A stretch of DNA of 64,000 nt, from positions 619,813-683,812 of the forward strand of contig NW_025855744.1 in assembly GCF_002878395.1 (NCBI RefSeq). Direction: 5' to 3'. The notes below the pieces were generated by a model, which was not told where the DNA came from, did not search any database, and saw only the letters and a program-made list of their open reading frames with translations. Shown piece by piece: positions 59,151 through 64,000 of the stretch (positions are counted from its first letter, which is position 1; each line of letters starts with the position of its first letter). Both the position numbers and the translations under genes were made by a program. This stretch comes from Capsicum annuum. Lineage: Eukaryota; Streptophyta; Magnoliopsida; Solanales; Solanaceae.

Positions 59151-60160
59151 GAACCCAATATGACCTAAATAACTTCAAATCCCATTCACTGAGATTGGAA
59201 GAGGTAATTTTTCGATCACTTCAATTATTTCCTTATCCATCTCTATTCCCTTCTTTGAGATTTTATGCCAAAGCACAATGCCTTCTTTCACCATGAAATG
59301 GCACTTCTCCTAATTTAGAACCAAATTGCATTCCTCGCATATATGAAGAACATTGGCCGAGTGGACCAAATTGTCATCAAAATAATCACCAACTATAGAA
59401 AAATCATTCATAAATACCTCAATTGTGTCTTCCACTATGTCAGAGAATATCAACATCATGCATCTCTGAAAGGTGGCGGGAGCATTGCACAATCCAAATG
59501 GGATTCTCTTTAATGCAAAATTCCTATAAGGGCAAGTAAAGATTGTCTTTTCTTGATGTTCAGGAGACATAATGATTTTATTATAACCCAAATACCCATA
59601 AAGAAAACAATACCAACCCCTGTCTGCTAACTTTTCCAGCATTTGATCCATAAACGACATAGGAAAATGGTCCTTTCGAGTCCATGTATTTAGATTTCTA
59701 TATTCTATGCACACTCTCCAGCCTGTGACTGGTTCTCATTCGGCACTAAGTAATTCATCCTTTCTTTCAGACGCATTGAGCAAGACTGGTCCAATTGCTA
59801 TTAGCAATAAGGTAAACTACACCAGCGTCCAACTGCTTGATAATTTTCTTCTTTACAACCTCCTACATAGGAGAATTTAGCTGATGCTGATGATCAATAC
59901 TAGGAATGCAGTCTGGTTCAAGCTAAATCTTGTGAGTATAAATGCCAGGCAAAATACCAACAATATCTACAATATTCTACCCTATAGCTCTTTTGAACCT
60001 CTGCAACACTGATAACTATGCCTCTACCTCAGTCTCAACCAAGTCATCTACAATAATCACTGGCAAGGTGTTGTCAACCTCCAAAAATGCATAGAAACCC
60101 AATAGATTGTCAAGCAGGAGGAGTGATTTTATTTTTCATATCTAGATCAAGCTTGTTTAG
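59151..60160 (-). pseudogene. Reverse transcriptase of element H, active site changed
   Basis: Broken frames from about 60160 hold the linker and RT start (NTLPVIIVDDL, LQRFKRAIG, EVVKKKIIKQLDAGVVYL). 59714-59310 is open: CIEYRNLNTWTRKDHFPM, DQMLEKLADRGWYCFL, IPFGLCNAPATFQRCM and the catalytic box VFMNDFSIVG, where the first Asp of the F-x-D-D motif is Asn. The GYLGYNKI segment also departs from the usual GYSGYNQI, and its preceding Asp is Tyr. RT copies RNA into cDNA; this copy cannot. Confidence 0.9.
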
Positions 60161-60396
60161 AGAATAAGTGTAAGGACCTCTCCCATACAGAGCTCCCTCC
60201 ATCTTATCATATTTGCCCATATTGGTTCGCTCATCATAAGATTGGGTTGTAGCAGTCTCTCTAGTTCAAAATTCAATAGAAGCAAGGGATTTCTTCAACT
60301 CCTACTTTTAGGCATACATTGATATGTATCCAACTAAAAATAGAAAATAAAAGAACTAAAACCTTGAAAAATCCAATAAAAAACTCAACACCATAT
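60161..60396 (-). other. Remnant linker between PBS and RT of element H
   Basis: Only about 240 bases separate the PBS region from RT-proximal sequence. A YGRGPYTYSLNKLDLDMKN stretch near 60180-60130 is the usual protease-RT spacer. Gag and protease, normally 2-3 kb, are missing. Confidence 0.65.
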
Positions 60397-60414
60397 TCAC
60401 CGACAACAACGCCA
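60397..60414 (-). promoter_or_regulatory. tRNA-Asp-type PBS of element H
   Basis: Minus-strand TGGCGTTGTTGTCGGTGA, four mismatches to TGGCGCCGTTGCCGGGGA, three of them C to T. Five bases from the LTR. Confidence 0.8.
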
Positions 60415-60419
60415 AAATT

Positions 60420-62039
60420 TGATGTCGCCCAAAACTATACTCCAAAGAAGTATGTTATGGTCGATGCCAAATATAGTAACCCAAACAAGGTTGGTGTTGA
60501 AACCATAGGGAATGCATGGAATTATCTATCGAACTTAAATAAATCACTAGAAGTGCAGAAAAGTAAATGAGGAGTTTTGAAAGTCACAGTGACAATATCC
60601 AAACTTGAGTGCTTGAGGCTGTAAATAATAGAAGATAAACACTAGGATTGTGTTCCCCTTGGTTTCCTAACTCTATAAGTTTATCATGTTCAATTCACCT
60701 ATCTCACTGCTCTACATGCAAAGTCTAACAAGTTATGTTTTATCAACCAACTTGTGAATGCGTTGATAATATCACCCTTCACTTTTTGAGTCACAGGGCG
60801 TCGCCTTACTATCCCTTGTCCTTGACCCCAGTACAACTATCACCTTTTGGGTCTCAAGTTGCTTAGGCGAGGAATGATATCCTTGAATCACTGTCATAAA
60901 CCCTTTTCCCAATCTCAAAATCCCTTGTGAGGATGATCTCGAATACAGGCAATTCTCAAGCTTTTACAGTAGCTTAGAAGATAGTCACTATGAAGAAGAT
61001 TACAATACATGTAATCACAGTAATCTAGATGAATCTCCCACTTCTTCTATGTTGTTAATCCACTAGAGTTCCCACAACCCAGTTAAGAAATTTAACCACT
61101 AATGGTTATGCAACAATCAATGAAGAAGACATAGAATAAGTTGCATAAGATTAATAAGAGTAAAATCCTAAATATTCAATTGATTACAAAACCAAAAACC
61201 CAAGAACAAAAATATCGAGTATCAAGAATTCCATGTATGCGAAAAAATATCAAAAGTACGTCACATAATACAAGCATAGCCCAAGGGTATTTATAGTATC
61301 TCAGAATAAAAAGAGAAAACTAATTAAAACAAAATAGGAAAACTATGTCGATAGTTGTTATGCCTCTGGCAATGAGTAGTTAGGACTGGTTACAACTCGT
61401 TGCTTGCTGTCATAGCTCTCTTTTGAATTCAGTAGTCACGACTTGTAGGGTCACTTTACAAATCGTATGCTGTTGATCATAGTCACTCTAGTAGCATTTT
61501 ATCTTCGGTACTACAGAGTCTGTTGTCATTACGACTCCTCACCATGAGTCATAGTCCATCATTATGACTCGTGGTCTTCACTCATCACCACTAGAGCATC
61601 CATCCTAAGGATTTTACACATTGTTCATAGTATATATTCACTCTACGAGTCATAGTCTGACCCTATGACTCATAGTCTTCTATTACTTCACTCCTGGAAC
61701 TCAGCCTTGTCCACTGTTGTCATTACGGTTGCATACCACGACTCTTAGTCATTTCTTACAAGTTGTTCTCAATATTTACTTAGCTCCTTCAGTTCCAATT
61801 TTGCTACTGTTATCCCTATGAGTCTGGCTATGAGTCGTAAGGTGACTTAACGACTCGTAGCCTGACCAATACTTTAATTTTTCAAAGTTTTTTATCCCTT
61901 TTCTTAGTAAAACACCACTTTCGACCTAATTAACGTACAATACATATAAAACACACATAAAATCTAATGAAACGACCTAAGTCGATGCATAATTTCACCA
62001 TTTTAAGCAACAAATGTGCCATGAAACCATGACACATCA
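60420..62039 (-). repeat. 5' LTR of element H
   Basis: About 1.62 kb, TGATGTCGCCC... to ...CACATCA in plus orientation. GACTCGT-type words at about 61375-61870. Confidence 0.9.
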
Positions 62040-62074
62040 AAGAGAGAATCGTCTTCGAACTCTAAAAGTTCATC

Positions 62075-62975
62075 CACTACTAAAAAGGTCAAAATGTGAC
62101 ACAAAAAAGCGACAGACTATGTCGCTTTAAAAAGCGACGAGAAAAGGGACACTGTCCGTCGCCTTTTTAGTTTAGTTTTAGTTTTTATTTTTATTTTTTT
62201 AAATCAATAGCCAACGTCTTAATATCCTCGCTTTTTTTGCAAATTATTGTGCCAACAAATTAACAAATAATTTATAATTTTTGTAATAAAGGCAACGAAT
62301 AGCATCGTTATTTATCTAAAAATAATAGTAATTAAATTTTAAAAATTAACGTTGTTTGTCAATTTTTAAATTTTATTTTTATTTTTCTTTATTTTTATTA
62401 AAATTGACGGACAACGTCATTATAATTTTTTATTTTTAAAATATTAATTCTAAAAAAGCGATGCTATCCATCGTAATTTTTAATTATTTTTATTTTTCAG
62501 CATTTTACAAAAAGTGACGTTGTTCAGAAATTTTTAAATTTATTTTTATTTTTATCTATTTTATTAAAATCGAAGGACAACGTCGTTATAATTTATTTTT
62601 TTTAAATATTAATCATAAAATGTGCTTCTATCCATCGATATTTTTAATTATTTTTATTTTTCTATATTTTAATAAAAAGCAACGGACAATGTCGCTTTTA
62701 TTGAAAATAAATAAAAATTAACTTTATCATAAAAAGCGATGTTGTCCGTTGGCTTTTAAATTTTATTTTTATTTTTATTTATTTTATTAAAAGCGACGGA
62801 CAATGTCACTATAATTTTTTATTTTAAAAATATTAATTATAGAAAAGCAATGCTATCTGTCGCAATTTTTAATTATTTTTATCTTTTCTATATTTTTATA
62901 AAAAATGATGAACAATGTTTCTTTTATTAAAAATAAACAAAAATTAACTTTATGAAAGTGATACTGTCCGTAGAT
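62075..62975 (+). mobile_element. CACTA (En/Spm-type) terminus with subterminal repeats
   Basis: Starts CACTACTAAAAAGG at 62075. The next 900 bp hold at least twelve copies, in both orientations, of a GCGACGGACAATGTCGC-like unit spaced by A/T-rich sequence. Terminal CACTA plus such subterminal arrays is characteristic of En/Spm elements, where the transposon's DNA-binding protein docks. No transposase and no second end is seen inside the window. Confidence 0.72.
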
Positions 62976-63046
62976 ATTTGATATTTTTAATTTAATACTA
63001 AATAAATAATTTTTATATTTTAAAAAATTAAATGTATTCAATTATA

Positions 63047-63187
63047 TATTGAATACATTGATATCAGACGATATATTGATCAAGGTAATAATATATTGTT
63101 GAAGTTATAATATAATAATATAACATAATTAAATGATAATTCATCATAGTATATACGAAATACATTGTATTACGAGGTACTATAAAC
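63047..63187 (+). repeat. Long inverted repeat, left arm
   Basis: Imperfectly pairs with the right arm at 63858-63990. Shared boxes in order: GAATA, GATCAAGGTAATAATA, GAAGTTATAAT, AATTCATCA, ACATTGTATTACGAG. Confidence 0.65.
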
Positions 63188-63350
63188 GATAATTGAGTGG
63201 ACTTAGAATGATATTTAAATATAATAAATTCATAATAATAATAAATAAAAATATTATGAAAATTTTTATTCTTACAAATAAATTCGTATGTCACATAGAA
63301 AAAATTATATAAAAAATACCGATAGTAAATTTGAAATAAGTTGGGCATAA

Positions 63351-63358
63351 ATATAATA

Positions 63359-63418
<60 letters not shown>

Positions 63419-63419
63419 G
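63351..63419 (+). repeat. (AAT)n microsatellite
   Basis: About 22 near-perfect AAT units. It lies at the 3' side of the minus-strand SINE remnant and may derive from its tail. Confidence 0.95.
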
Positions 63420-63464
63420 TCAAGGTAACATCTTTTTATTGTTTTCTCTATGAGATCTTGAGAA

Positions 63465-63577
63465 AATGTATACAATAATTAACCCGATTTAGTCCCGGGT
63501 CTGTGGAGGGTACAGTGTACGCAGACCTTACTGCTATTGTAGATATATAGGTTGTTTTCAATAGATACTCGGTTCAA
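63465..63577 (-). mobile_element. SINE remnant, TS/SolS type (Solanaceae)
   Basis: The minus strand reads GAGTATCTATTGAAAACAAC, then AAGGTCTGCGTACACTGTAC and CCTCCACAGACCC, the conserved 3' body of Solanaceae SINEs. The tRNA-like 5' head is not recognisable. A (TTA)n tract lies about 50 bp downstream. Confidence 0.7.
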
Positions 63578-63857
63578 AAAAAATAGTCTGAAGTAGTCCA
63601 ATTTCAAGAAAAAAATACTGAAAATTTTAATATTGACCGTTGATCAAATATGATGTACGATTGAGATTAAAATTGAGGAGATGAGTCAACTGGGATTAGA
63701 AATTGAGTTTAAAAAGACTGAATTGAGAATTTTGATTGAGACCAATTACACTCAATTGACACAAATTGAGTGTAAAATGACTAGAATTTAAATAAATTTT
63801 TCTTATTCTACAAATAATTTTTAGTTAATTAATTTTTTAATATTGTATTAAATATAT
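63578..63857. other. AT-rich spacer, nothing recognised
   Basis: Contains short repeats of AAATTGAG but no gene, known element or motif that I can support. Confidence 0.5.
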
Positions 63858-63990
63858 ATTTATATATATCTCGTAATACAATGTTTTAATCTGATGAATT
63901 ATTGATTAACTAGCTTCATTATTATAACTTCAATAGGTTATTATTACCTCGATCATATGATGTTAACGTATTATTCAAAATATTTGGATA
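63858..63990 (-). repeat. Long inverted repeat, right arm
   Basis: The reverse complement matches 63047-63187. The outer end may continue beyond the window. Confidence 0.65.
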
Positions 63991-64000
63991 TATAGATTCA

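Larger units (their letters stand above)
51707..62039 (-). mobile_element. Athila-like element H, pol and accessory ORF, no gag
   Basis: Minus strand: 5' LTR 62039-60420, PBS, RT, RNase H, integrase, duplicated two-hairpin motif, leader, accessory ORF, second purine tract, 3' noncoding module, purine tract, 3' LTR 53332-51709. AAGAG at 51702-51706 and 62040-62044 is an exact target-site duplication if two bases precede the left LTR. Gag and protease are absent between PBS and RT. Confidence 0.92.

Noticed and set aside
63064..63423. 119-codon minus-strand frame with a poly-isoleucine start
   Set aside because: It is only the translation of the AAT microsatellite and AT-rich sequence; no codon bias or homology.
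1..64000. Host protein-coding or tRNA/rRNA genes
   Set aside because: Every frame above noise maps to a transposable element; no tRNA cloverleaf or rRNA sequence noticed. The tRNA-like matches are primer binding sites.

Overview
The window is plant nuclear repetitive DNA with no recognisable host gene. Every coding remnant belongs to a transposable element: Tekay/Del-type Ty3/gypsy chromoviruses, Athila/Tat-like Ty3/gypsy elements with a tRNA-Asp-type primer site, an L1-type LINE, a coding-free LTR element, a CACTA terminus and a short SINE. The SINE 3' half resembles the TS/SolS SINEs of Solanaceae, and the Tekay and Athila proteins resemble those of pepper, tomato and tobacco relatives. I infer a solanaceous plant and gene-poor, probably pericentromeric heterochromatin. 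All frames carry stops or frameshifts, and many differences at PBS and TSD sites are C-to-T or G-to-A transitions, as expected for old methylated repeats.

Layout. 1-3463: 3' part of a plus-strand Tekay element (RT/RNase H, integrase, chromodomain) and its LTR. That LTR is followed directly by a PBS and a second gag (3464-5225), so it is shared between two internal regions. 5226-46835: a deep nest. Athila element A (minus; gag 5226-6990, LTR 7045-7469 plus 45918-46835) has Tekay element B (minus, 7470-45917) in its LTR. B has Athila-like element C (plus, 11934-40977) in its reverse transcriptase. C has the related non-autonomous element D (minus, 17290-23671) in its accessory ORF, and LINE E (minus, about 27001-40397) in its 3' LTR. 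E has coding-free LTR element F (minus, about 30674-38997) inside it. 46836-51429: plus-strand Tekay element G (RNase H, integrase, chromodomain, 3' LTR). 51436-51706: an inverted fragment of a G-like LTR, into which Athila element H (minus, about 51707-62039) inserted. 62075-64000: a CACTA end with subterminal repeats, an ATT microsatellite, a SINE remnant and a pair of long inverted repeats.

The most interesting part is noncoding. C, D and H share a cis-architecture that I do not recognise as described. After the pol (or gag-pro) region comes a two-hairpin motif with compensatory changes. Next is a leader carrying the same short family-specific words that occur in that family's LTR, then an accessory ORF of the plant-transposon-protein type (lost in D). 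Then a second polypurine tract lies 1.45-1.8 kb upstream of the normal one, and a conserved noncoding 3' module lies between the two tracts. The coding defects are complementary: C keeps gag-protease, H keeps RT-RNase H-integrase, and D keeps mainly cis-sequences.

Coordinates of LTR ends, PBS and TSDs were read by eye. Domain calls come from translated motifs, without database searches.
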